Origin: Bolinopsis microptera
Taxonomy: Eukaryota; Ctenophora; Tentaculata; Lobata; Bolinopsidae
Assembly: GCF_026151205.1 (NCBI RefSeq)
Contig: NC_087073.1
Span: 6,221,001 to 6,285,000 of the forward strand
Direction of reading: 5' to 3'
DNA: 64,000 nt
Shown here: one piece after another, positions 11,600 through 22,150 of the stretch
How positions within the stretch are numbered: the stretch's first letter is position 1
Layout: every line of letters starts with the position of its first letter
Notes under the pieces: model-generated
The model's database searches: none
What the model saw: only the letters and a program-made list of their open reading frames with translations
What the model was told of the DNA's origin: nothing
Program-made: the position numbers and the translations under genes

Positions 11600-12465
11600 T
11601 TCTGCTGCTTAACTGATGGATCCCGCCTCATTAACAAAACAGGCTCAATAACAAAACAGCCTCAATAACAAAACAGGCTCAGCACTTGTGGTATACTCCA
11701 TGCATGACGTAGACCCCTTAGCTACATTCTAATGGAGACTTGATGACCACAACACCGTTTTCCAAGCCGAAATGATGGCCATAAGAGAAGCTTGCACATG
11801 CCTTCGCTCCCTGTCCTGTCAGAACGCATCAGTAGCCATCTTCACAGACTCACTTTCTGCAGTGCATGCCCTATCTGCCGACGCCTTGTCTAGCCCATTA
11901 TGCATCGAAACAAGAAAAGAACTAGATATGCTCACATCATTTTGCTCTTCTGTTTCCCTAACATGGATAAGAGGACACTCAGGTATAAGAGGAAACGATC
12001 TGGCTGACACTCTTGCGAAGGAAGGGACCACCTGCAGCTCCATTAAACAGTTCCTCTTCCCATAAGCCATTACAAGACGACACTGCGAGATAACAGCTTT
12101 ACCTCCAGAGTCAATAACTGGTCTGACTCCACTTCCTCTACCCTCTACTCTCCCTACTTACCCACTACTCCTTACCACAGCACATTAAACTCTTCAGGTC
12201 TCTTAACAGGCGTAACTCTCGCATTATTTTATTATTTATACTCTTTCTGAACATAATAGACGACACGATCAACCCTAATTGTTCGTACTGTTTCTCTGGA
12301 CGCCAAGACTTTTACCACGTTCTCTTTTTCTGCCCAGCCCTGGAGTTCGATCGGCTACAACACCTCGGCTCCTCTCCTCACCTAGCAGATTTTAACAGCA
12401 TCTCACCCCATTCTTTACTCAAGTTCCTCCTTAGCATTCCCCTTTACCTGAGATTCGCAGAGTGA
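11600..12465 (+). pseudogene. RNase H domain and C-terminal zinc knuckle of a non-LTR retrotransposon
   Basis: An early LTDGSR-L block (near 11,610) gives the first catalytic Asp. After a stop, the frame from 11,750 has FQAEMMAIREA (catalytic Glu), IFTDSLSAVHAL (second Asp) and VSLTWIRGHSGIRGNDLADTLAKEG (His and last Asp), which is a near-complete type I RNase H. Past a stop at 12,063 and frame changes, the region to 12,465 reads a C-x-x-C...H...C knuckle (NCSYCFSGRQDFYHVLFFCP) as in I/R1/Jockey-like elements. In-frame stops make it non-functional. Confidence 0.8.
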
Positions 12466-12565
12466 CATTGTTTTGACATTACTTATGTTTACCTTGTGTT
12501 CATTTATATTATTACTCATTAAACCATTAGATACCCCACAACTATCACTTGCTAAACCCCATCTC

Positions 12566-13246
12566 GGCAGTATCGAGATAGCCCGACCACTGGTCCGCGG
12601 ACCACTGTCCGCGGACCACTGTCTGCGGACCACTGTCTGCGGACCACTGTCCGCGGACCACTGTCTACCAGATCATATTACTGTATAATAACAGTATTCG
12701 AGGACGATCAGGGAACCAGGGACATAGATGCATTACACCCAGGACAGGACATGGAGCTCTTTAGGAGGTTTTTCTGGAATAGGAAGTCTCTAGCATTCTC
12801 TAGGGAGGCGGTGGGTCCATTAATTTCGTCCATTAGACAGAAGAGTACCATGTCAGGAATTGGAATAGTTGTTGTTGTTGATGATGGCAACTGATAATAC
12901 TTCACCAAAAACGAACGACTTATATACCACATTTTAATCGTAATCATTTATTTCATTGAGCAATCAATATTATTCGTAACTAATTATATCCGAGAGACCA
13001 CATTTGAATCGTAATCAATAGTTTGATCCAGTAATTTACTACGCTACAATTAATTATGCTAGTCGTAACTAATTGCATCCAAGATACCATACATACCATT
13101 CATATGATCTGGTAACCAATCAACTATTCACAAACACCTGTTGCTTGATTCAGGGGATACTGTTATTATACAGTAATATGATCTGGTAGACAGTGGTCCG
13201 CAGACAGTGGTCCGCGGACCAGTGGTCGGGCTATCTCGATACTGCC
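12566..13246. mobile_element. Merlin-like (IS1016-type) DNA transposon, non-autonomous, nested
   Basis: Long inverted repeats begin GGCAGTATCGAGATAGCC at 12566 and in reverse complement at 13246. Each continues through repeats of GCGGACCACTGTC and then TCTACCAGATCATATTACTG. Flanks CCCATCTC (12558-12565) and CTCATCTC (13247-13254) form an 8-bp target duplication with one mismatch, the size expected for Merlin. Inside, minus-strand residues read FLFQKNLLKSSMSCPGCNASM, resembling the N-terminal C-x-x-C...M of ISXO2/Merlin transposases. The element is 681 bp and sits inside the RNase H retroelement. The Merlin assignment is an inference from the fragment plus the duplication length. Confidence 0.65.
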
Positions 13247-13679
13247 CTCATCTCTTATCCATCATGCAATTGCGCCTATGATCCTACCACCTCCCACAAC
13301 AAGAGTTTGTAACCAGCAACGTGGTCAAAGGACTCACAGAATCTCAACAAACGGAAGATACTCTCTCCTATTCTCAAACCACAGGTAAGTCAGGCAGTGG
13401 TTCACACTCTGTTGATATCTCACTAGTGAGATTTGTGGTTTCTCACAATTCTTAAAGTCGAGTGTGTCCCACAACCAAGCACTCTGCCTAGAAGTCCTAC
13501 ATTATATAATTTTATATAATGAGCTGGACATAAGTGGCAAGTAGCTCTTGAAAACAAACAAACAAACAAACAATACTTGATAGGCAATCTTGAGGTTAAA
13601 ATTACCTAATTATAAAGCAAATCTATTTTAAGGGGAGAGAGAGCGAGAGTGTGAGAGAGGGAGAGTAAGTGAGACACTT

Positions 13680-14790
13680 TACATGTTACATGTTACATGG
13701 CGAGATCTCCATCCAAAAGGATTAGTCTGCGTCGACTGCGTCATTACTTTGTATTATACAACTTCGGCGGGTAACATTTCTCCATCCCTTTCGGTCTGCA
13801 GCTAATCTTCTCATACAATCAATCGTGAGTCCATTCCGATCCAATCTCTGCTCAGCATCCTCAATAAATACATCATTTAAGCTCTTCCTAGGCCTGCCTC
13901 TTGATCTCTTCCCATGCTTGGGTTTCCATTCAAGTAAATAGTTGGGTAACCGATCTTCAGGCATTCTACTGACATGTCCAAACCAACGCAGCCGTTTTGT
14001 TGTTATTATGTCAGCAAGAGCAGTTATTGATGCCCTTCTTAAAACATCCTCATTACTTACTCGATGGAACCACCTCACTCTCAGGATTCTTCTTAAGCAG
14101 TACTGATGGAAAGACTCTAATCTTCTTGTCTGCACTTGAGTCGTGTTCCATATCTCACATCCATAGGTCAGAATGGTAAGAACAGCTGCGATGCAGATTC
14201 GCACTTTGTTGTTAATGCTTATGTTCTTATTCTTCCAACTTTCCAAATATTGTTGAGTTGGTTAAAAGCTCCGGTTGCTTTTCCAATCCTGACACTTATT
14301 TCTTTATCAATCTTGCCATCTGATGTAATTTTGGCACCCAAATAAGTGAATTGAGTGACCTGCTTTGCAGAGTTTCCATCGACAGTTATATCTATGGTCC
14401 TATTCTCTGGGAGTGGGTGCTGCGACGTATCTTTCCCAATGACCATGATCTCTGGTTTCTTTGCGTTCATCTTTAAACCCCCAAGCCCACAGTATTTCGC
14501 AATATTGTCCGTTGTTTCTTGCAGTCCTTCAACAGTGTCATCCATTCCTGCGATGTCATCAGCATAGTCCAGATCAATGACACATTTTTCCGGTTGTCTG
14601 GAACTTTGTCTGTACTGAAGAGTAAAACCACGGGATATATTTTTAAACTTCTCTGCAAGTTCTAATCCCCAGTTAAGTACAAGATTAAAAATGGGGGACC
14701 CTTGCACATCACCTTGTCCAGTCCCTGAATCGACATCAAACCATCTTGTCAATTCTCCATTGACACGAACTGCACTTAGTATCACATTTG
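13680..14790 (-). pseudogene. 5'-truncated RTE-like reverse transcriptase
   Basis: Minus-strand frame 14785-14219 starts inside the reverse transcriptase (SAVRVNGEL, SGTGQGDVQG, then DYADDI, the catalytic motif) and continues through LGGLKMNAKK and TQFTYLGAKI. A frameshift near 14,230 leads into the frame ending at 13,722 with AAVLTILTYGCEIWNT, RLRWFGHVSRMPEDRLP and GKRSRGRPRK. Sequence and order match the C-terminal half of the elements at 45-52 kb, but with clear divergence, so this is a different, older family member. A short (ATGTAAC)n-like tail lies at 13,680-13,700, as expected for the 3' end. Confidence 0.88.
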
Positions 14791-14938
14791 GGTCACAAAA
14801 TGATCAATTAAACCACTTACCACCGACCAATTTGAAAAACTTTAATCATTTGGCTTCGCCAGAGTTTTGTCGGCACTATATCGAAAAAAACCAGTCCCAT
14901 ATCTCTTACCGTTTTATTGATTTAACCATTCGTAAATT

Positions 14939-14963
14939 ACAGACAGACAGACAGACAGACACA
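14939..14963. repeat. (ACAG)n microsatellite
   Basis: Six tandem ACAG units, possibly the simple-repeat tail of a small retroposed sequence. Confidence 0.85.
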
Positions 14964-15309
14964 TTTATTGAGATTATTAGTATAGATAATGACTTCCAGT
15001 TCCCAAGAAAGATTTCAGATCACCAGATAATCGGGGAGGAAAGTTTTGGTGCAAAAGAGGAAATTTAAAAAGTGTACGATCTGAATTTTGACTTTTTTGT
15101 TGTTTGTTTATTTTTTAGAGTAAAACACGAGTATGAGTAATTCTATACACTCATACACTGGTCAAAATGTTCCTTTCGGAATGATCCTTAAGTAAGTTTT
15201 TCACAGTTTTCCAAAAAAGAACTCGAAACCCAAAGATCAAACTATGAATATGCGTGGTGCAAATTAATTACTTATTTTGCCATCCGTTATAAGCCGGAAT
15301 TGGCAGAGA

Positions 15310-15910
15310 GTCAAATAAAATATGAGGTAATATATTTGCAGCTCTCCGTTGAATCCTTTGAAGGAGCAGCTAATGTTCTCTGTCTATTGTTTATAATATT
15401 TCGCCGCAGCACATGACTGAATTGGCAGAGATTCAATAGAATATATGAGGTAATGGGTTGAGAAAATAAATTGTGCGGGGAAGACGCGGGAAAGTCTTGT
15501 TCCACATCTCTCATGAGGCAGTGAGTCAAATAAAATATGAGGTAATGTTTTGAGAAAATAAATTATGGGGGGAAGACGCGGGGAAAGTCTCGTTTCACTT
15601 CTCTCATGAGTTATGATGTTTGCCTTTGTAAAATGATGTCATGATGTCTGCCTTTGTAAATATTATCTTACTGGGAACCGATCGAGTCAACTCCGTACCC
15701 CACTAATGGGAATAATTATTATCAAAGTAACACTAAGTATAATTTGGATTCAATGTGGCCATATATTTGCAGCTCTCCATTGAATTCTTTGAAGGAGCAG
15801 CTAATATTCTCAGCTCCGTACCCATTAATGGGAATAATTATTATCAAAGTAACACTTAGTATAATTTGGATTCTATGTGGCCAAATATTTGCAGCTCTCC
15901 ATTGAATACT
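15310..15910. repeat. Tandem segmental duplications upstream of the TSP1 gene
   Basis: Two neighbouring duplications. A block of roughly 100 bp with GAGAAAATAAATT, GGGGAAGACGCGG and CTCTCATGAG occurs at about 15,430-15,520 and 15,535-15,612. A block of about 125 bp with AATGGGAATAATTATTATCA and CAGCTCTCCATTGAA occurs at about 15,700-15,805 and 15,825-15,908. The phrase GAAGGAGCAGCTAAT occurs at 15,360 and 15,790. The region ends about 130 bp before the TSP1 gene start, so it forms its proximal promoter or upstream DNA. Confidence 0.85.
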
Positions 15911-16041
15911 CACATGATCATCTGAATAGAGTGACATTATCCCATGCAGGAACCGTCTTTAAGAACATGGAAAGAGTTAGTTCTCTACACTATTGCAGTC
16001 TAACATTTTGATAGTTGCTGATTCTTGCTCCGTTGAACGAC

Positions 16042-17418
16042 ATGGGAAAATTCTACGTCTTCCTCTCAGTAGTCACCATTCTAGGTCTCCTCTCTGAGGC
16101 TAATAGTGCATGCAAAGCCCCCGATAAAGTGATTAAACGGAAGAAGAAAGTCCTTGCGGGATGCTTAAAAAAAGGATATCAATCATCTCTCGAAGGATGC
16201 GTTTCAGGTAGTGGAAAGCCAAAGCGCAGACAAGTGAAGGCATGCACGGAGGTGGAGAAACAGCTGGCATCTTGTGATGTCTCCTGTATAGAGAAAGTAG
16301 ATGGTAAATATGGTCCCTTCGGAGAATGGGGTACTTGCTCGGCGGCATGTTGGGGTGGCTCACAGTCAAGAACAAGGGAATGCAACAACCCTGCTCCATC
16401 AGGTGGAGGCGCAGGTTGTGTTGGAGAAGCAAATGGAGTTCGAGCTTGTAACGAAAATGTCTGCCCTGTGCATGGTGGATGGAGTGCCCCTGGAGAGTGG
16501 TCAGCTTGCTCAGCAACATGTGGAGGTGGCACTCAGTCCAGATCAAAGATTTGCAACAGCCCTGCTCCGGCAAATGGTGGCGCAGATTGCTCTGGAGAAG
16601 CCTCTGAAACTCAAGCTTGTAACGAAAATGTCTGCCCTGTGCATGGTGGATGGAGTGCCCCTGGTGAGTGGTCAGCTTGCTCAGCAACATGTGGAGGTGG
16701 CACTCAGTCCAGATCAAAGATTTGCAACAGCCCTGCTCCGGCAAATGGTGGCGCAGATTGCTCTGGAGAAGCCTCTGAAGTTCAAGCTTGTAACACTCAA
16801 GGCTGCCCTGTGAATGGTGGATGGAGTGCCCCTGGAGAGTGGTCAGCTTGCTCAGCAACATGTGGAGGTGGCACTCAGTCCAGATCAAAGATTTGCAACA
16901 GCCCTGCTCCGGCAAATGGTGGCGCAGATTGCTCTGGAGAAACCTCTGAAACTCAATCTTGTAACGAAAATGTCTGCCCTGTGAATGGTGGATGGAGTGC
17001 CCCTGGAGAGTGGTCAGCTTGCTCAGCAACATGTGGAGGTGGCACTCAGTCCAGATCAAAGATTTGCAACAACCCTGCTCCGGCAAATGGTGGCGCAGAT
17101 TGCTCTGGAGAAGCCTCTGAAGTTCAAGCTTGTAACGAAGATGCCTGCCATTGCAACAATTTGCTAAGTTTGGGCTGCTGGAGGGACGAATTCAGCAGAG
17201 CTATAGATGGTGGAATCAGACTCAGGGGTGACTGGGAAGCATGTCGGGCTTATGCTTTGGCACGAGGCTGGAATATCTTTGCTATTCAGTACGGTAATGA
17301 ATGTTTCACTAGTGCCAATCCCAATTACCAAAGGTATGGTAGGTCTGGAGACTGTAGGGACGGTAGAGGCGGAGGCTGGGCCAACGACGTCTACATGATA
17401 CAGTGCAATGGACAATAG
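16042..17418 (+). CDS. Secreted thrombospondin type-1 repeat protein with WSC-like C-terminus
   Basis: A 458-residue secreted protein in one exon. I start it at the ATG at 16042 because it opens a clean signal peptide ([20 protein letters not shown]). A Cys/Lys-rich stretch of about 70 residues follows. Then come five TSP1 repeats (W-x-x-C-S-x-x-C-G-G-G, SRSKIC). The first is divergent, with W in place of the first G. The other four are near-identical 57-residue units starting at 16471, 16642, 16813 and 16984, exactly 171 bp apart. The last about 90 residues hold [29 protein letters not shown] and WANDVY, a cysteine-containing WSC-like domain seen in cnidarian and other marine invertebrate secreted proteins. 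TSP1 repeats bind glycosaminoglycans and matrix proteins, so an extracellular matrix, mucus or surface recognition role is likely. A single exon is unusual for this class. Confidence 0.88.
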   Translation: MGKFYVFLSVVTILGLLSEANSACKAPDKVIKRKKKVLAGCLKKGYQSSLEGCVSGSGKPKRRQVKACTEVEKQLASCDVSCIEKVDGKYGPFGEWGTCSAACWGGSQSRTRECNNPAPSGGGAGCVGEANGVRACNENVCPVHGGWSAPGEWSACSATCGGGTQSRSKICNSPAPANGGADCSGEASETQACNENVCPVHGGWSAPGEWSACSATCGGGTQSRSKICNSPAPANGGADCSGEASEVQACNTQGCPVNGGWSAPGEWSACSATCGGGTQSRSKICNSPAPANGGADCSGETSETQSCNENVCPVNGGWSAPGEWSACSATCGGGTQSRSKICNNPAPANGGADCSGEASEVQACNEDACHCNNLLSLGCWRDEFSRAIDGGIRLRGDWEACRAYALARGWNIFAIQYGNECFTSANPNYQRYGRSGDCRDGRGGGWANDVYMIQCNGQ

Positions 17419-17630
17419 TTAAAACAGTCACATGACTGAGAATGGAATGGACTACGAAGATGGAATATAGACTTAATCAATTTGCATGTTTTGAACTTAA
17501 AAAGAATTCAGAAAAAAATTTCCAAGAATATTTAGAATACATTATCTTCAATTACCACTATTGAAAATACTTGACTATCAATTCTACAATTTCTTGAAAA
17601 GTTAATTCAATCTTTAATGATTCTACTCCA
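17419..17630. other. 3' flank of the TSP1 gene
   Basis: AT-rich, no reading frame of note; probably the 3' UTR. No clear AATAAA was identified. Confidence 0.4.
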
Positions 17631-19241
17631 GGGCAATTCCACCGTGACGGACACCACGATTTTGCTGTTTTTTAAAGTTCAAACGAATGTTGTACTCGAG
17701 ATGTTGTTTATTTATCAGTTCCAACTGTTTATTAGTCCACATTTAACCTTTCTACAGGTTGTGTGAAAATTTCAGACCCCTACCATTATTACTTTCTGAG
17801 ATAGCACCCCTGTGACGGACGCGACTTAAATATGACACTTTTTTTGGGTGTCTACTCAGATGGTACCCAAATTTATCTCAAAAAGTTATCTATTGTCTCT
17901 AATTTGGAATTACAATGATAGAAGAAGGTTTAGGGATTTCTGAGATGCCATTTTCTTGGAGATTGCTCAATTTTTGTATGCGTGGCGCCATTTTCAAATT
18001 GTGACAGACGCGACTGTGACGGACACACGTTTTTTTTCAATTTTTCCAAATCTTCCACTTGACACTTTTATCTTGTTCAGTGACATCTACTCTGTATTCA
18101 TGCCAATTTTTAGGCCTCAAATACCCCCAAGAGGTCTGCAGTAGCCAAAATTGTCCATTTTGGGCATACGCTAGGGTATCAGTCTAGGGGCATCAATTAT
18201 TTCTCTACTTGAACAAATTTATAACTCTGATAAAACATTCATCACTGTTCAATGCATCATACTGTTGAGACCATCTCCTAAAAGTTTCATTACTTTAGTG
18301 TTTAAAATGTGGAAGATATTGAATTTTTACTTCAAAAATATGCGAAAATAGGGTAAAGTCCATTTTGTGTGCCTTTTACCTCTGAAAAAGTTGTAAGCAA
18401 ATAAAATGGCAAAAACTCAGTAAATTTAATTATTGAATTGCATATGATGTTATTTGATAGTCTAGTTAACATAGTCAACACAATCCAACCTTATTTGACT
18501 TCTATTCGTCTTGGTTTTAATCAAAATAATGGAAATATGGATAAAAATGGCTAAAAGTGAGCCGTACGCCCATATATGGGCATATACAAAATTATACATA
18601 ACTCGGCCATTTTCTGTCCAATTTTCGATTTGACGACATAGTTTTGTTGAGGACGGTCTCAGCTTTAAGAAAAATGCATTTCAAGTCTGTTTAAAGATTT
18701 TTTGGAGCATTTTCAAAAGAATGTGACGGACGCGACAAGTTGGGACCCCCCTTCCAAAATTTTTTTCTTAAAAGATACAAGCCTGATAATTTCTACGGTA
18801 CTCCCTTACCTTCAGAAGAGATATGTTACAGTGGTTTTTTAAATATAAATAGCACTATGTGGCTCTGAAAAATCTTTTTTGCTTAATTTTGTGACGGACG
18901 CGACACCATCTTTGTGGAAATTTTTTAGAAAAAGTGTTAGAGTAACGGTTGTGAAACTTTGCATAGCTCTCATTCTTATGCCTATGCCTAAGTGTATGAA
19001 ATTTCATAGAGAAATATTGCTTCATACCCAAACTATGGCCCTTTGAAAATTTGAATGATTTTTTTCATTTCCGAGTAGTGTTCCTTTGAATGAGAAAAAT
19101 CAAAAGTTAACGCAATATGAAACAAAAAACTTTTGTTGACCTGTAAGGTTAAGAGTCTAATGAACATATTTTAACCAAAATTAGGTGCCTATCTCAACAT
19201 TTTTCATTTTCACCAAGTGGAACCTTACCGTGGAATTGCCC
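17631..19241. mobile_element. Non-autonomous TIR element with internal GTGACGGACGCGAC motifs
   Basis: The ends are inverted: GGGCAATTCCACCGTGAC at 17631 and, in reverse complement, GGGCAATTCCACGGTAAGG ending at 19241. TCCA flanks both ends (17627-17630 and 19242-19245), a possible 4-bp target duplication. The 1.6-kb interior has no convincing coding frame. It carries six copies of GTGACGGACGCGAC or near variants, all in the same direction (about 17644, 17812, 18001, 18016, 18722, 18891), spread along its length rather than clustered. The motifs could be transposase-binding sites, but I cannot name the superfamily. Confidence 0.7.
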
Positions 19242-19560
19242 TCCAGCCGAAAATAATTTCTACCTGTGAGCTTGTGGAATAAAATAAAGCGAAGTTCATG
19301 AAATCATAAAAGTCAATATTGGAGCTAACAATCAGCAATTTAAATAACAGAACAGATAAATTTAAAAACAGCAACCCTTCAGCTTCACCCCCTCAACAGA
19401 TGTCAGGCCACCCAAATATCCCACTTTATCACTGTTTCTTGAGAAGTAATCAAATAATATGATAGTTACAACGGGCCAATTATTATAGTATACAAATTTA
19501 GGAGTACAGTTAACCGGATCTGAAATAAAATCGAACATAGAAAAAGTTCGTGTTTTTATA
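19242..19560. other. 3' flank of the second GPCR gene
   Basis: No coding sequence seen. AT-rich; likely includes the receptor's 3' UTR on the minus strand. Confidence 0.4.
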
Positions 19561-20847
19561 TCAGACAGTATCAGCAGCGATATATTGAGAGTTAGGTATT
19601 TCGTTCATAACCTTTAGCTTTGGTGATAATGTGCTATTGCTGCTTCTAGTATGATGAATCCGAGAGTTCTTCACCATCTTCTTGACGGACCTCTTTATCC
19701 AGGCTCGAAAATCAGTCATTCTCCCCAGATACAGACACGGATTAAGGACTCCATTTAGAAGAGGGAAGAATACGTGAGATAGCAAGTGTCCGTACCAGCG
19801 GTAAAACCTTCTTCCCACCATCAGGTTGATGTTTCCTTCACGGTAGTGCAGAGTTGCGTACATCACTTCCGTCACTAGACAGGGGAGGTTGCACGCTAGA
19901 AACACTCCGGCGAATATGGAGATTGTCCAAGAGGCTTTTCTGAACTTTTTAGCATCAGAAGCGAGAACAGCATTTCTTTTCAGTAGTGTTCCAGCACCAG
20001 TCACTAAGCCAAGCAGCACAGCAAACGAGGGTAAAAGCAGCTGAATCTGGAATAGTAATGTGTAAGCCGTGTAGTCACCCTTGAAGGAGTGGTAGAATAG
20101 CTCACAGAACGATACCCGGTCTTGATACATCACCTTCGCCCATTTGTTAGAAATAGCGATAATATCAACAGAAAGTGAGACGAGGCAGTATACCAGCACC
20201 ATCACAACCAAGAATGGTCTCCGTTTAAGTGAGTTAAAGCTTGGGAACAAGATTCCAGCAGTTCTGTATACAGTTATTACCATGACCAGGAAAGTGGAGG
20301 TTTTAAGAAGAAGATAGAATATGACCGGCCATGGTTGGCAGATAGACGTGAACTGGAACAGAGCTTCCTTCCGGTCGTTCAGCAATGAAGCAGCAACTGG
20401 AATAGTGGCAATACAAGCACATAAATCAACAGCAGATATACACAGATATAGCAGGTCGTACACAGTTTTTCTTGATCTGTGCCAAAAATAGCAAACGGAG
20501 AGAACGTTTCCGAGAAAGCCAACAATTATCAGAAGACAAGTCAAGGTTCCTAGCAATAGATCTGCAGTTTTACTCGCACCAAGACCTCTGTTTTGTTCAG
20601 TGTCATTTTTAGAAGAATTAGATTCTGTATCCATGGTAACAGAATTAGATTCTGTATCCATGGTAACAGAATGGCCAGGAAAAGCACTTCCTGTTGGCAA
20701 GCCTCCCGGAACCGTAGGAGTCGCATTTGTAGTGGTAAACCTTGTTGAAGTATACGAGTCCGTGGTTATTTCTCTTTTCTGATGTTTGGGTTCTGCTAGT
20801 GAGATAAAGTGGAAAAGGAATGCCACGGTCAGGACGTAAAGCTTCAT
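19561..20847 (-). CDS. Class A-like GPCR with signal peptide and Ser/Thr-rich ectodomain, orphan
   Basis: A 428-residue receptor in a single exon. The ATG at 20847 is chosen because it opens a signal peptide (MKLYVLTVAFLFHFISLA). Upstream in-frame codons have no Met of their own. An ectodomain of about 75 residues is Ser/Thr/Asn-rich and contains an exact 9-residue duplication of the SVTMDTESN type, encoded by a 27-bp direct repeat. TM1 has the GN pair (GFLGNVLS), TM2 an Asp (SAVDLCA), and TM3 ends VITVYRTAGIL, so Tyr-Arg replaces Asp-Arg. TM6 has CNLPC and TM7 has NGVLNPCLYLG (NPxxY). The C-terminal tail is basic then Ser-rich. It is the same general type as the receptors at 5.1 and 37.6 kb. 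Ligand unknown. Confidence 0.88.
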   Translation of the reverse strand: MKLYVLTVAFLFHFISLAEPKHQKREITTDSYTSTRFTTTNATPTVPGGLPTGSAFPGHSVTMDTESNSVTMDTESNSSKNDTEQNRGLGASKTADLLLGTLTCLLIIVGFLGNVLSVCYFWHRSRKTVYDLLYLCISAVDLCACIATIPVAASLLNDRKEALFQFTSICQPWPVIFYLLLKTSTFLVMVITVYRTAGILFPSFNSLKRRPFLVVMVLVYCLVSLSVDIIAISNKWAKVMYQDRVSFCELFYHSFKGDYTAYTLLFQIQLLLPSFAVLLGLVTGAGTLLKRNAVLASDAKKFRKASWTISIFAGVFLACNLPCLVTEVMYATLHYREGNINLMVGRRFYRWYGHLLSHVFFPLLNGVLNPCLYLGRMTDFRAWIKRSVKKMVKNSRIHHTRSSNSTLSPKLKVMNEIPNSQYIAADTV

Positions 20848-21550
20848 GGTCAAATCACTTTTAACAGCTTGGGGGAATAAACAAGTTAGTAAAGCAATCG
20901 TTGTGGAAACAAAATATTGATAACGGTCAATCCTTACATGATGATCGAGTAGTATTATACTACGCGACCGCTTGTAAAAGGACAATACAAGGCCAAAACA
21001 ACCTTCTAAGTAATCCTATAATGCCTATCAAATTAATCAGCGGCGGAATTAATGTATAACCAACCGTACAAACATATCTATCTACATTCTACAACCTTTG
21101 AATTGCTTATCTGAGAAGTTTGAACACAGAAGGTCCAGGTCATCAGCGAATTTCCAATATAATGGCTCTTCTTTAAACAGCTTGACAATCCACAGCTGAT
21201 AATCTAGAAATACCGGTGTCTTCATAAAGCTACTACTACTACTATTCATAAAGCTGTGCTATATAAAATGGAATGTTCAAAAGGATTTCTCAACAGAAAA
21301 TAGTACTTATATTATTATGGCGTCCTTTTGTGTGTCCTTTATCACTTTGTTCTAGATCATTCAAACAGATTACAGGAGGTATACTCGATCCTTTGAAAAA
21401 GGCCGGTAGCTGAGCACCCCACACTCACAATGTGCGTTTTGTGTCCTGACTCCCTTTACCTGGTCCAGTAATGTTTAGATTGCTTGACCGTGACGATGTA
21501 TAACATTTTAACAATTAATAAGGCAATAGAAGCAATAAATATTAACAAAC
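20848..21550. other. 5' flank of the second GPCR gene
   Basis: No coding exon recognised. Presumably carries the promoter and 5' leader of the minus-strand receptor. No clear TATA box or other site is claimed. Confidence 0.4.
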
Positions 21551-22150
21551 GGGTACCGGACACGAGGGCGGAGAACACAAGGGCGGTAGACACAATAGCG
21601 GAGGACACAAGGGCATAGGACACAAGGGCGGTACTTTCTTAAAAGGGTGGACACGAAGGCGAATCACACGAATCACTTTAACATGGACAAACGGGTTTTT
21701 TGATGTTCTCAACAGTCTGGTTGAGGAAAAGCTTAGCTCGAAGAATTGGATCTACTCACGTGTATGTATATTGTATAAGTATGTAGCCAACTCAGCAGCA
21801 GATTTTGAGGTTTGGTAACGTGCTTAGACCAATCAAACACTGCCTAGATGATCATGAGGCAAACTTGGCGTTCAAAATATCGCAGTCGCTGATGCTACGG
21901 TTACCCGGGTTTAGATCAGGGGTAGTACGTACCAAAACGGGTATTTACTTTGGGTAGACGAATTTCACTGAGGTGTGTTCACTCAATTTCAAACCATCAA
22001 TCCTCTCAGTTAAAACGACCATCATTTAGGGCGGTTTTTGTTCCACCCTTTTAGGAAAGTAACGCCCTTGTGTCCTACGCCCTCGTGTCCTCCGCTCTTG
22101 CGTCTACCGCCCTTGTGCAGTACTACGCCCTAGTGTCCTATACCCTTCTT
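21551..22150. mobile_element. TIR element with tandem GGACACAAGGGCG-type termini
   Basis: The left end (21551-21660) is a string of degenerate repeats such as GGACACGAGGGCG, GAACACAAGGGCG and GGACACAAGGGCG, then AAAAGGGTGGA. The reverse complement of the same string lies at 22043-22150. Arms are about 105 bp with good similarity and the whole element is about 600 bp. The core (21,661-22,042) shows no coding frame. The architecture, inverted arms made of short tandem motifs, is like the MULE-type element at 7.7 kb, but the motif differs. Family unknown. Confidence 0.7.

Larger units (their letters stand above)
10424..13571 (+). mobile_element. RNase H-bearing non-LTR retrotransposon insertion with 14-bp target duplication
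   Basis: A direct repeat AATACTTGATAGGC lies at 10410-10423 and again at 13572-13585. Just before the right copy is an (AAAC)n tail (about 13,550-13,571), the expected signature of target-primed reverse transcription. The interval contains a decayed RNase H and zinc-knuckle region in the plus orientation (11.6-12.47 kb) and a later Merlin-like insertion (12.57-13.25 kb). Without that insertion the body is about 2.5 kb, too short to hold a full endonuclease and reverse transcriptase. The 10.75-11.1 kb part has repeated TTTTAATATGACTTTACTTACG-like units (TATGACTTTACTTACG core). Confidence 0.7.

Noticed and set aside
16133-17086. A 317-codon minus-strand frame opposite the TSP1 gene
   Set aside because: It is produced by the 171-bp repeat being open on both strands. 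Signal peptide, cysteine spacing and domain recognition all support the plus strand.
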